Shown: positions 36,724 through 46,223 of the stretch, in pieces | Layout of the letters: each line of letters opens with the position of its first letter | Position numbering within the stretch: the first letter of the stretch is position 1 | Assembly: GCF_006546655.1 (NCBI RefSeq) | Contig: NZ_VIAQ01000015.1 | Location: 124,001-188,000 of the forward strand | Reading direction: 5' to 3' | Length of the DNA: 64,000 bases | Source of the DNA: Methanolobus vulcani | GTDB lineage: Archaea > Halobacteriota > Methanosarcinia > Methanosarcinales > Methanosarcinaceae | Notes under the pieces: generated by a model | Seen by the model: the letters and a program-made list of their open reading frames with translations, nothing else | Databases searched by the model: none | What the model was told of the DNA's origin: nothing | Made by a program: the position numbers and the translations under genes

Positions 36724-36738
36724 ACGTTCATCTCCTCT

Positions 36739-39507
36739 TTATTTTATCCTGCTTCTCTTCATTAGCAGTGAATTGGTTGTAACCGATACGGAACTCATGG
36801 CCATGAAAGCCGCTGCAAGTTCCGGTGTTATGACGATCTTTGCAATAAATGGGTAAAGAATCCCTGCTGCAAGGGGAATTCCAATACTGTTGTATCCAAA
36901 TGCCCAGAACAGGTTCTGCTTGATCTTGTTCATAGTCAGGCGGCTGAGCCTGATAGAAGCCAGTACATCCCTGAGGTCGTTCTTTATCAGGACTATCTGT
37001 GCAGACTCCATTGCAATATCGGTTCCCGCTCCCATTGCAATACCGATATCTGATTGTGTCAGTGCAGGTGCATCATTTATTCCATCACCTACCATTGCAA
37101 CAATCATGCCTTCATCCTGTAGTTTTTTGATCTCAGATGCCTTGTCTCCGGGAAGAACCTCTGAGAGCACTCTCTTGATACCAAGCTGTGATGCAATGGC
37201 ATCGGCAGTTCTCCTGTTGTCTCCGGTTATCATCACAACTTCAATATTCATCTTCTGAAGTTTCTCAACTGCTTCCTTTGAGTTCTCCTTGAGTGTATCT
37301 GCAACGGCAACAAGTCCGATTACGCTACCTTCTGTTGCAACTATCATGGCAGTCTTGCCTTCGGACTCAAGCTTTTCCATGTTTTCGTTGATTGAAGACA
37401 CATCAATACTATTATCTTCCATGAGCTTACGGGTTCCAAGCAGTATTCTGCTGCTATCAATCGTAGCTTCAACTCCGTGTCCTGCGATTGAATTAAAATG
37501 ATCAACGCTTTTCAGGGTGAGTTCTTTATCTTCGGCGGCCTTTACAATAGCTTCTCCCAGAGGATGCTCGGAGCCTTTCTCTGCGCTTGCTGCAATTGCA
37601 AGTATTTCATCTTCCGCGTGTCCGGCGGTTAGTATCACATCTGTAAGTTCAGGCTTGCCTTTAGTGAGTGTGCCTGTTTTATCAAACACAATGGTATCGA
37701 TTTTCAGTGTAGTTTCAAGGGCTTCTCCGCCTTTGATAAGAATTCCATTCTCGGCTCCTTTTCCTGTGCCAACCATGATGGCGGCAGGAGTTGCAAGTCC
37801 AACGGCACATGGGCATGAAATTACAAGAACTGTGATTGAGATTAGCAGTGAGAACAGGAACGGACTTTCAATTCCTGAATTAACGGCAGCATTGAATGCT
37901 TCGTATCCAATGAAATACCAGAAGAAGAATGCAACAAGTGCGATTACGTGCACGACAAGAATAAAGTGACCTGCAACAACATCAGCAATGCGCTGTATTG
38001 GTGCTTTCGAGTTCTGTGCGTTCTCCACAAGCTCGATAATTCTTGCAAGGGCAGTGTCAGCACCGACCTTGGTTGCCCGGAATTTCAGTGCACCAGACTT
38101 GTTGATGGTTGAACCTATCACCATGTCATCGACATTTTTCTCAACAGGTATGCTCTCACCTGTTATCATGGATTCATCAATTGCAGAGGAGCCTTCGATA
38201 ACAACCCCATCAACGGGAATCTTCTCGCCGGGTCTTACAAAAACAATGTCATCAGCCTGTACATCCTCAACAGGAATTTCCTTTTCCTCATCTGCAACGA
38301 TGATACGTGCGGTCTTTGCTTGAAGTCCAATGAGCTTTTTAATGGATTCGGATGTTCTTCCCTTTGCCCTTGCTTCAAGGTATCTGCCAAGTGTTATGAA
38401 AGTGATAAGCATCACAGCGGTGTCATAGTACACATGCTCGTAACCGGGACCAAGGTTCAGGTAGGTAGCTGCGATACTGATAACATAAGCAGCACCTGTT
38501 CCGGTTGCAATGAGCAGGTTCATATCGGTAACGCCATGCTTCAGGCCTTTGTAGGTGCCGACAAAGAATTGTCTTCCTGGGAACACCATTACAATAGTTG
38601 CCAGCAGGAACAGCAGGTTCTTGTTTGAAAAGAAATCAGGTACAAATCCAAAGTATGCAGGGAACATGTTGCTCATGTTTCCAAGCATTATGGGGATAAG
38701 AATTACAATGGATATCAGCAGGTTATTTCTCTGGCTTTTGATCTCTTTTTCTCTTTCTTTTCTTTCCCTGTCTTCAGCTTCATGTCGGTCAGCCGGCAAA
38801 GAGGCGGTGTATCCTATACCTTCAATAGCTTTTCTCATCTCATCAACTGAGACAAGTGATGAATTGTACTCTACCTGTGCTCTTCCGGTTGTGATATTCA
38901 CATTTGCGGAGCTCACACCTTTGAGTCTATTAAGTACCTTTTCTACATTCTGCGAACAGGCGGCACATTTCATGCCTCCAACTTCAAGTACAACTCTGTC
39001 CCTGACAACATGGTAACCAATTACATCAACGGCTTTTTCCATATCTTCAAGACTGACAAGTGCTGGGTCATAGCTTACTGATGCTCTTTCCATTGGCAGA
39101 TTTACTGAAGCCGATGTAACGCCATCCATCTTCTTCAAAGTTCTTTCAACATTCTGGGAACAAGCGGAGCATTGCATTCCTGATACTTTGAATGAAACTT
39201 CCTTTATAGAACCTGCTTCTACTTTATTATCTTCTGTTTCGTCATACTTTATTAAGATTGGACATGCAGCTTCATCTTCAGATTCCGGAACTGTGCAGGT
39301 ATCTTCTCCAACTTCATATCCTGCTGCTGTGATTGCCTGTTTGATTTCATTAAGAGTTATTGCATCCGGATTGAAATCAACAGATGCGTCCTCATCCTCA
39401 AGACTTACATCTACAGAGTTCACTCCTTCCAGATTTGATATTGCATCAGTGACGCGCTTATGGCAATGCATGCACGTCATGCCATAGACTTTGATATTAG
39501 CTTTCAT
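36739..39507 (-). CDS. copA: Copper-exporting P1B-type ATPase CopA
   Basis: 922 residues, long for the family because of three N-terminal heavy-metal domains (GMTCMHCH at 9, GMQCSACS at 110, GMKCAACS at 178). Eight predicted helices include the CPC ion site ([12 protein letters not shown] at 563-574). The actuator TGES, the phosphorylation DKTGTLT at 609-615, HPLGEAI (HP motif) and [10 protein letters not shown] are all present. Pumps Cu+ out of the cytosol. It is 37 bp downstream of copZ and in the same operon. Confidence 0.95.
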   Translation of the reverse strand: MKANIKVYGMTCMHCHKRVTDAISNLEGVNSVDVSLEDEDASVDFNPDAITLNEIKQAITAAGYEVGEDTCTVPESEDEAACPILIKYDETEDNKVEAGSIKEVSFKVSGMQCSACSQNVERTLKKMDGVTSASVNLPMERASVSYDPALVSLEDMEKAVDVIGYHVVRDRVVLEVGGMKCAACSQNVEKVLNRLKGVSSANVNITTGRAQVEYNSSLVSVDEMRKAIEGIGYTASLPADRHEAEDRERKEREKEIKSQRNNLLISIVILIPIMLGNMSNMFPAYFGFVPDFFSNKNLLFLLATIVMVFPGRQFFVGTYKGLKHGVTDMNLLIATGTGAAYVISIAATYLNLGPGYEHVYYDTAVMLITFITLGRYLEARAKGRTSESIKKLIGLQAKTARIIVADEEKEIPVEDVQADDIVFVRPGEKIPVDGVVIEGSSAIDESMITGESIPVEKNVDDMVIGSTINKSGALKFRATKVGADTALARIIELVENAQNSKAPIQRIADVVAGHFILVVHVIALVAFFFWYFIGYEAFNAAVNSGIESPFLFSLLISITVLVISCPCAVGLATPAAIMVGTGKGAENGILIKGGEALETTLKIDTIVFDKTGTLTKGKPELTDVILTAGHAEDEILAIAASAEKGSEHPLGEAIVKAAEDKELTLKSVDHFNSIAGHGVEATIDSSRILLGTRKLMEDNSIDVSSINENMEKLESEGKTAMIVATEGSVIGLVAVADTLKENSKEAVEKLQKMNIEVVMITGDNRRTADAIASQLGIKRVLSEVLPGDKASEIKKLQDEGMIVAMVGDGINDAPALTQSDIGIAMGAGTDIAMESAQIVLIKNDLRDVLASIRLSRLTMNKIKQNLFWAFGYNSIGIPLAAGILYPFIAKIVITPELAAAFMAMSSVSVTTNSLLMKRSRIK

Positions 39508-39544
39508 TTGCAGAAAAAAAGAATTGTAACAGGATTTTCATTTA

Positions 39545-39754
39545 TCAGGCTATTACGGTGTAACCGGCATCTGTAACTGCTGCCTTGATGGCATCAAGAC
39601 TTGCAACATCAGGGTCAAAGGTTACTGTAGCTTGCTTTGCTGCGAGGTCAACTTTCACTTCACTGATGCCTTCTATAGCTCCTATGGCTTTTTCCACATT
39701 TGCCTGGCAGTGTCCGCACATCATACCTTCTATTTTGATATCTTCAGTTGTCAT
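39545..39754 (-). CDS. copZ: Copper chaperone CopZ-like protein
   Basis: A 69-residue single heavy-metal domain with the Cu+ site GMMCGHCQ and the ferredoxin-like HMA fold (VEKAIGAIEGISEVKVDL, ATVTFDP, IKAAVTDAGYTV). It hands Cu+ to the CopA N-terminal domains. First gene of copZ-copA. A TATA-like TTATAAAC lies about 20 bases upstream, and another, TATATAAT, about 40 bases upstream. No copper-responsive regulator gene is visible nearby. Confidence 0.9.
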   Translation of the reverse strand: MTTEDIKIEGMMCGHCQANVEKAIGAIEGISEVKVDLAAKQATVTFDPDVASLDAIKAAVTDAGYTVIA

Positions 39755-39826
39755 GATTTTGCCCCAATATGTTTATAAGGTGTACTAATTATATAGGTTT
39801 CACGTTTGTGAACTGTTTGCATTTAG

Positions 39827-40849
39827 TCATGCGGTTCGCACACATTGTTCTATCATTTCTTTCCACTCAGCAGGATTTTCAACCAACAGGAAATGTTTCT
39901 TCATGTTGCTGGAATCCTCTGATACAATAAGTTGCTCTTTTTTTAGGAATCCACCTTTTAATTCCACACCAACTATCTTTTTGTTAGGTATCTCTAGCTC
40001 GGCAGTTCCTGCAGTATCCAGAAAAATAAGGCGTTTATTTGTGAGTAAAGTGAGATTTGCTCCATTTCTGGATGAAAGGATAAGGTGCTCTCCTCTGACG
40101 TATTCCGGACGCATACTTTCCAGTATCTCTTTTATGGCCTGCAGTTTTCTTGAACTGAGTGGATATAATTTGAGTTTCTTTTTTCCTGTTACAAGGGTTA
40201 TACGGCCGGATTCACAGTGCATTCCTATAAAGTCTTTCAGTTCGATACGTTCCTCAATGTCCGAACGTTTTGAGAACAGGCCTGAACTTATTCTTTGCAA
40301 AAATATGTTTTTGTTAGTGATCTTAAGTGTAAATTTTTCGTTACCTAACATTACAGTTTCACTGGCAAGAATCTGTTCTCCTCTTTTCAGAATTGCTCCG
40401 CCGTTGTTTCCTTCCTGCTTTTCTGATTTATCATTTCCATATTGTATATCAGAATTTGAGCACTCATCTGGAAGATAATAGTTTAGCATCTCAACAAGCA
40501 GATAGCCGTCGATTAGTTTGAGGTTGTGCTGTGCTGCTTCTTGTATAGCTTCCTTTGTAAAGGATGAACTTGTAACAATTATGACGCCATCCACATGGTC
40601 ACGATACCTGATACTGCTGTATTCCCTGATATCTTTTACACCAACAGGGTCTGTGTATCTTTTTGCCTGAACATTCCATGTGTGTATCAGACCAAAATTC
40701 TCTATCCTGATCACAAGGTCGATTCCTTTGTCCCTGGAGTATTGGGTAAGTTCCGTGTGGTATCCCATTTTTGAAAATAGTTTTGAAAGCAAAACCTCAA
40801 AATCCTGTGGGTCAGTTTCAAGCAGGTGCTCAACAGTCCATTTTGCCAT
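39827..40849 (-). CDS. Mrr-type nuclease fused to two PH-like domains
   Basis: Residues 1-125 are an Mrr-cat restriction endonuclease fold: Glu18 in DFEVLLSKLF, Asp44 in KGIDLVI, and QAK (61-63) in WNVQAKRY, the PD-(D/E)xK set, then VDGVIIVTSSSFTKEAIQEA. Residues about 150-245 and 247-335 look like two bacterial-PH-like beta domains (EQILASETVMLGNEKFTLKITNKNIFL and GANLTLLTNKRLIFL). The likely activity is DNA cleavage, perhaps of modified DNA, with the C-terminal domains binding partner or membrane. No methylase is nearby. Confidence 0.75.
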   Translation of the reverse strand: MAKWTVEHLLETDPQDFEVLLSKLFSKMGYHTELTQYSRDKGIDLVIRIENFGLIHTWNVQAKRYTDPVGVKDIREYSSIRYRDHVDGVIIVTSSSFTKEAIQEAAQHNLKLIDGYLLVEMLNYYLPDECSNSDIQYGNDKSEKQEGNNGGAILKRGEQILASETVMLGNEKFTLKITNKNIFLQRISSGLFSKRSDIEERIELKDFIGMHCESGRITLVTGKKKLKLYPLSSRKLQAIKEILESMRPEYVRGEHLILSSRNGANLTLLTNKRLIFLDTAGTAELEIPNKKIVGVELKGGFLKKEQLIVSEDSSNMKKHFLLVENPAEWKEMIEQCVRTA

Positions 40850-41101
40850 TATTCTAGCCCTAAAATACGAATTTGTCTGATATTCTTCTATTCTGATTTA
40901 TAGTAAATTTATAATCAAATATCTATCTTTTTTATGTTTATTTGTTTTGGCCTATTATGTATGGTATTGTTGAGTTTCCACACAACCATGCAAAAACTTA
41001 AATGCATTGAAGATAGATTGTAGGAAGAATTAACACATCTATATTAAATCATGTCTACAGTTAAATATCTGTAAATTATATTATTCAAAAGGGTGAATCG
41101 A

Positions 41102-41494
41102 ATGGATGATATAGAATCTATCAGGCAGAAAAGAATGCAGCAACTGCAAGAATCTCTGGAGAAGAAGGACTACCCTTCAAACCCTGTAACAATAAATGAC
41201 GCTTCCTTTAGCGAGTTTGTGTCTAAATATCCGCTTGTTCTTGTTGACTGCTGGGCACCCTGGTGTGGTCCATGTCGCATGCTTTCTCCGGTCCTTGACG
41301 AACTGGCTGTTGAAATGCAGGGGAAAGTCGTGTTCGGGAAACTGAATGTGGACGAGGAAAAAATGGCAGCCATAAAGTTTGGAATCACCAGCATTCCTGC
41401 AATGCTGATATTCAAAAATGGTGAGTTTGTCGATAAACTTATAGGTGCTGTCCCAAAACAGAATATTATCCAGAAACTTCAACCTTACATCTGA
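41102..41494 (+). CDS. Thioredoxin
   Basis: 130 residues. Active site WCGPC (Cys55, Cys58) in VDCWAPWCGPCRMLSPVL, then cis-Pro in FGITSIPAMLIFKNGE. An N-terminal extension of about 25 charged residues is not part of the usual fold. The ATG at 41102 has GGTGA five bases ahead; a GTG three codons earlier is less likely. It sits nine bases before mmp14 and is co-transcribed with it. Confidence 0.92.
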   Translation: MDDIESIRQKRMQQLQESLEKKDYPSNPVTINDASFSEFVSKYPLVLVDCWAPWCGPCRMLSPVLDELAVEMQGKVVFGKLNVDEEKMAAIKFGITSIPAMLIFKNGEFVDKLIGAVPKQNIIQKLQPYI

Positions 41495-41503
41495 GGGATA
41501 TAA

Positions 41504-42940
41504 ATGTCACATAAACCAAGAATTGCAGAAAGCCCTTCAGTCCGTTTACTTGATTTAAAGGACAAATCAAAATCATATTTTATTGTAGCGTCAGTAGAAG
41601 TGGGTAACACCACCACAAAGTGCATCCTTACCGCAACCAATCTTGAAGACGGTAAAACCAGACTTGTAAAAAAGACTGTCAGCATGACAAGGGATGTCCG
41701 TCCTCCAAAACCCGGGGAAGAGGTTTTTGGTAAAACACTCAATGGTGTTGAACTGACAAGGGAGTCTGTTGGCGAACTTGTAAAGAATACTCTTCTGGGT
41801 GCGGTAAAAGAGGCAAATCTTGACATAAAAACTGACGTTCATTTTGTAGTCCGTTCAACCGGTGTTGTAGCGGGTTTTGATTCCCCTGATGAGGTTGGAG
41901 AATTCATCAAGGCATTGGCAGACGGTTGTCTTCTGGCAGGTGTTCCACCAAACAGAATGACCCCACCAATGTCAATTTCAAATATCCCAGACCGGTTCCA
42001 GAAATATTCCAAACTTGAGAAAGTTATATTTGACGGTGCGGTGGCAAGTGTAACTCCTCCTGTCGGTGCGACAGGTGTTGAGATCGTTGCTAATGAGATG
42101 GAAGGTGAGCTTGCAACAGCCGGAATCAAGGAAGGTGCAAAGTGGGTGGATGTTGATTTCCGCAACCCATGTATGTCAATGGATTTCGGTACAACCCTCG
42201 ACGGCAGAATTATCAGTCCTGATCTCCCTTATGCAAAGACCATAGGCAACTTCTGTGGTTATGCAGGCGCAATTCCTGATACTATTATTAAGGGAACCGG
42301 CATGGTTGATTCCAAAAAAGGTACTGCACTTGACATTTTCGATGGCAAATCCCTTGATGGCATTGCACTCAAACTTAAAAGCAAGGTTGTAATGGAATAT
42401 GCTGAAAAGATACTGAGTTATATTGTTATTGAGAAAGTGCCCAAAGGGCGTACAAGATATGGTAGTGTACCGGTAAACTCCGAAGCAGCAGATGCTATTA
42501 ATGTTGTTCTTATTGGTTGTGATGTAGGTGAGAACGGTTCAGATCTTGATAAACTTGCACAGCTTGGTGCTGAGATATATGAAAAGCACAATGTGAAGGT
42601 TTTGTTTGCTGTTATTGATGAAGTAATGGCACGTGTTGTACAGCGTCTTGTAAAGGTTGCACAGGATGAAGGTATTGTCTTTGAGGACAGTGCAATAGGT
42701 ATCACCGGAAGGGCAGGTATCACAGGAAACAAACCAAAGCTGGTACTTAAATATCTCCATGAGCTTGGAATAAATCACAATATCGAAGAGCACGTGGTAT
42801 TCGTAGATGATGGTCTTGCACGTGGTGCTGCTGTAATGGCAAGATGCATGAATTCCCTTGGAACGACATTCAATCCACTGGGTGGTAAGAGGGGTGGAAA
42901 ATGTATTCTGGCACAGCGTATTAAATTACAGAACAAGTAA
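41504..42940 (+). CDS. Methanogenesis marker protein 14
   Basis: 478 residues matching my recollection of the methanogen-restricted marker 14 family. An ASKHA-like nucleotide site is suggested by VASVEVGNTTTKCILTATNL near the start and MDFGTTLDGRI later. Other blocks are MTRDVRPPKPGEEVFGKTL, GYAGAIPDTIIKGTGMVDSKKG and VFVDDGLARGAAVMARCMNSLGT. The family occurs with methanogenesis, but its reaction is unknown. Its place directly after a thioredoxin gene hints at a redox-linked or reactivation role. Confidence 0.8.
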   Translation: MSHKPRIAESPSVRLLDLKDKSKSYFIVASVEVGNTTTKCILTATNLEDGKTRLVKKTVSMTRDVRPPKPGEEVFGKTLNGVELTRESVGELVKNTLLGAVKEANLDIKTDVHFVVRSTGVVAGFDSPDEVGEFIKALADGCLLAGVPPNRMTPPMSISNIPDRFQKYSKLEKVIFDGAVASVTPPVGATGVEIVANEMEGELATAGIKEGAKWVDVDFRNPCMSMDFGTTLDGRIISPDLPYAKTIGNFCGYAGAIPDTIIKGTGMVDSKKGTALDIFDGKSLDGIALKLKSKVVMEYAEKILSYIVIEKVPKGRTRYGSVPVNSEAADAINVVLIGCDVGENGSDLDKLAQLGAEIYEKHNVKVLFAVIDEVMARVVQRLVKVAQDEGIVFEDSAIGITGRAGITGNKPKLVLKYLHELGINHNIEEHVVFVDDGLARGAAVMARCMNSLGTTFNPLGGKRGGKCILAQRIKLQNK

Positions 42941-42965
42941 GGTTCAGAACAAGAATAATATGAAT

Positions 42966-42982
42966 TGGCAGGATACCTGCCA
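42966..42982 (+). terminator. Hairpin terminator after mmp14
   Basis: Seven-pair stem TGGCAGG / CCTGCCA with a three-base loop, followed by a T-rich tract (GTTAATATTTACCTTTATTTTGG split over two lines). It lies 26 bases past the stop. Confidence 0.65.
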
Positions 42983-44057
42983 GTTAATATTTACCTTTAT
43001 TTTGGAAGTAGGTTTAAAAACAGCTATAACAAAACTAATTTCTAAGCTCTTCTCTTCTGCTGCCTTTTCATTTCTTTTTGGAACTCGATCTCATGTTTTT
43101 TCATAGATCTGTCATGCCTGTTGGGTTTTGCACCTTTCAAAATAGCACCTCATAAGCGATCACAAATGATTCGTTTAACTACCTGCAAAGCATAAAGCAA
43201 CGAACATATGGTCAATTGTACCTTGACTTTAAAATATCCTACCTCTGTTATTGTTGATTATTTTCCAGTTTGGCATAACGGAAATTTATATCTTTTGCTT
43301 TTTTCTCGTGAAGGGGCGGAGTTCGCTTGATTATAATTTCAGTTTAGAGTTCTATCCCTATTTTTGATAACTATGGAATGTATTTGAGATGAGAGTTTCA
43401 TCCGAGGGTACTTTGTTAGGAATATTGGTAATAGCAGTAAAAATACTAATGATGTATGTTGTATATACATAATAGGTATTTATTTCCAATGTAGCGTATG
43501 TAGGTCATTACGCCGGAGTGCAATAATGGTATGTGGGTAGCATCGATGATGCAACTGCAAATCAACAATCCTTATTATTGAAACTAAATATTATTAGCAA
43601 AATTATATATACTTATAAGTAGAATCAGCATTGACCTATAGGGCTCTTCAAATTATCCCTAACATGTTTTGCCCTATTTGTCACTATTGCATAATTGTGA
43701 ATATTCAGCTTGTAAACAGGCAAAAGCAAGTTGTGCTTAGCTATATCATTTTTATAGTTACTGCTGAATGTGGGTATTGGAAGGTTATATTCTCAAAAAT
43801 CCTTCCTGTTGTATTAGTAAGGATCTTTAATTATAATTCCAGTTCAATGGCCTGTTTTCCATTACATGTGCACTTTTTTTGGTTAATTTCATGGATGAAT
43901 ATAACTCCTTTTGGAAGGCTCATCGAGTTTTATTCGACCCAACCTCATATTATTAACAGCAGAAAATATAATTCGATAAATATATATGCTAGATTAGTAT
44001 ATACGAATACAAATATCATCTAAGTAACTAATAATTATGCCCAACGAGGGGAATATA
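42983..44057. other. Gene-free kilobase
   Basis: No credible coding region in either strand over about 1.07 kb. A 130-codon open frame at 43631-44023 (plus) starts with TTG, has no ribosome site and an AT-driven composition rich in Ile, Tyr and Asn, and is rejected. Promoter-like TATA strings occur near 43600-43620 and 43990. It may hold an untranslated RNA or long regulatory region for the chemoreceptor gene. Confidence 0.5.
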
Positions 44058-46073
44058 ATGGAAATAAAAAAGGTATTGAAATTAAATAACATACCATTGA
44101 AACAAAAAATGATGGTAAGTTTCGGACTGGTAATTCTTTTAATGGCGATCATCGGATATATCGGCTATTCGGGAATAAACAGCGTAAACCATGACATCGA
44201 GCATATTGTCACAGAGCATGCCTCTGCAGCAGTAATCGCCAATGAGATGTCCACGGCATCCGAGATGAGTATGAGGGGTGTTTCTTCTTACCTTGCAGGA
44301 GAGGAGGACGGGAAGGCCATGTTTGAAGAGGGGCTTGCGGATATGAAAGTAAGTCAGGAACAACTTGACACGCTTCTTGATGAACCTGAAGATAGGGAGA
44401 CACTTGCTACAATAAGTACTATGATGGTGGATTTCGAGGAAACTGGCTATAGCCTGATGGATGCACATGACCAGAACGTGATACAGAGAGACACCGGTAT
44501 GGGTATGATGGAAGGTGCTGATGCAGCCGGTGAACCTTTCATGGAGCTTGCCAAAGAGAAAGGTGATACTACAGCTCTTGATCTTGTATGGGCACAGGCA
44601 ATGGCATTCAATGATTATCTGATCACAGGTGAAGCTGAGGAAAAAGATAACTTTGATGAGATCGGTGCTGAGATAAAGGCCCTAGACAATTACGAGGATT
44701 ACAGGGAATTCTATGAAGAGTTCGAGCCCGCAGGTCTGGCTGTTTTTGAGCAGTATGGTCTCTATCTTGAAGCAGATGCTGCTGAAAAGGTGGCCTATTC
44801 CGAGTTCGAATCGGACTCCGAACAATTGACATCTGAACTTGCAACCCTTACCGAATCACAGGAAGCACAGATAAATGAGGTCAGCGAAGAAGCCTACGCA
44901 GATTCTAACAATGCCCTGTATCTTCTTGTGATCCTTCTTGTCGGAGCAATGTTGGTGGCAGTGGCTGCAGGTGTCTACATAAGCAACAACATTACAAGTT
45001 CTGTAGGTAAAATGCTCGATGCAACCAAAAAGATAGCTGATGGCGACCTGACAATAACTCTTGATGACGAGTCCACGGATGAACTTGGACAGCTTTCAGA
45101 AGCAATCAATTCAATGGGAGGACGGCTCCGTTCTCTTGTAGGGCAGATACAGACAGCTTCCTATACAATGACCCGGCAACTTCAGGGAAACAGTTCTGAG
45201 ATGGAAACAATGGCAGCTGCATCAGAACAGATATTTGAAAGTATATCGTTGATCGTAAAAGGTACCAATAATCAGTCATCAAGGACAGAAGAAGTGTCCC
45301 ATGCAATGAGCGATATGACCGGAACCATCCAGGAAATAGCTACGAATGCCCAACAAGCTGCAGTGGATGCAAACAATGCGAACAATCTGGCAGAGGAGAT
45401 AGGTAGTACTTCCCGAGAACTTTCTGCCATGATGCAGAGGATAGAGCAGGCAGTTGGGAATTCTGCAAATGTCATTAGTGATCTGGATGAAAAATCCATG
45501 AGGATCGGTGAGATAGTAAGTCTTATCACCAACATTGCAGACCAGACCAACCTTCTGGCACTCAATGCAGCGATTGAAGCAGCAAGGGCCGGTGAGCATG
45601 GACGTGGATTTGCGGTTGTGGCAGATGAGGTCCGTAAACTTGCGGAGGACTCCGGTTCAGCTGCACAGCAGATCGCAGATCTCATACATGAGATTCAGGA
45701 AGGTACTGAACATGCAGTTTCCTCTATGAAGAACGGAACTGATGAGGTTGCAACGGGTGTAGCTTCCATTGAACAGACCTCAGGGGCTATAGGGGACATT
45801 GTCAGTTCCATAGCCGGAGTGACCATAATGATTCAGGACATTGCTGCTGCTGCAGAAGAACAATCTGCTTCGATTGAAGAGATAACATCTGCTATTGAAG
45901 AAGTTGCAGATATTTCAAACCAGTCTGCAGCAGGATCTGAATGTGTCTCAGATGCGATTAATGATCAGAACAAAGGAGTGCAGGGATTTGCAGTATCCAT
46001 AAAAGCCCTTGCTGAAAAAGCTGATGAACTGGAAAAGGCTACATCTATGTTCCAGATTGAAGAAAGGCTCTAA
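44058..46073 (+). CDS. Methyl-accepting chemotaxis protein
   Basis: About 671 residues. TM1 ([22 protein letters not shown]), an extracellular four-helix ligand domain of about 260 residues, TM2 ([22 protein letters not shown]), HAMP, and a cytoplasmic signalling hairpin with the tip [20 protein letters not shown] and [19 protein letters not shown]. It senses an unknown outside cue and controls CheA. The ATG at 44058 has GAGGGG six bases ahead; an earlier ATG at 44037 is weaker. Hybrid kinase gene follows. Confidence 0.93.
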   Translation: MEIKKVLKLNNIPLKQKMMVSFGLVILLMAIIGYIGYSGINSVNHDIEHIVTEHASAAVIANEMSTASEMSMRGVSSYLAGEEDGKAMFEEGLADMKVSQEQLDTLLDEPEDRETLATISTMMVDFEETGYSLMDAHDQNVIQRDTGMGMMEGADAAGEPFMELAKEKGDTTALDLVWAQAMAFNDYLITGEAEEKDNFDEIGAEIKALDNYEDYREFYEEFEPAGLAVFEQYGLYLEADAAEKVAYSEFESDSEQLTSELATLTESQEAQINEVSEEAYADSNNALYLLVILLVGAMLVAVAAGVYISNNITSSVGKMLDATKKIADGDLTITLDDESTDELGQLSEAINSMGGRLRSLVGQIQTASYTMTRQLQGNSSEMETMAAASEQIFESISLIVKGTNNQSSRTEEVSHAMSDMTGTIQEIATNAQQAAVDANNANNLAEEIGSTSRELSAMMQRIEQAVGNSANVISDLDEKSMRIGEIVSLITNIADQTNLLALNAAIEAARAGEHGRGFAVVADEVRKLAEDSGSAAQQIADLIHEIQEGTEHAVSSMKNGTDEVATGVASIEQTSGAIGDIVSSIAGVTIMIQDIAAAAEEQSASIEEITSAIEEVADISNQSAAGSECVSDAINDQNKGVQGFAVSIKALAEKADELEKATSMFQIEERL

Positions 46074-46082
46074 AAGCCTTTC
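46062..46082 (+). terminator. Hairpin terminator overlapping the chemoreceptor stop
   Basis: Eight-pair stem GAAAGGCT / AGCCTTTC with a five-base loop containing the TAA stop codon, followed by TTTTATAATTTT. Confidence 0.75.
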
Positions 46083-46223
46083 TTTTATAATTTTACGAAT
46101 GTAGGTTATTATGTTAATATGATTCTCTATAAGGCAAGTACATTTGATTTCAATAAAGTAAAATTGATATACAATAATTATTATTTCCAGTAATGCTTAT
46201 ACGCTATGACAGGAGCAAAACAT

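Noticed and set aside
39827-40849. Restriction-modification system
   Set aside because: No methyltransferase or specificity gene lies beside the Mrr-type nuclease.
43631-44023. 130-codon open frame before the chemoreceptor
   Set aside because: TTG start without ribosome site, composition driven by AT-rich DNA, no domain; probably chance.
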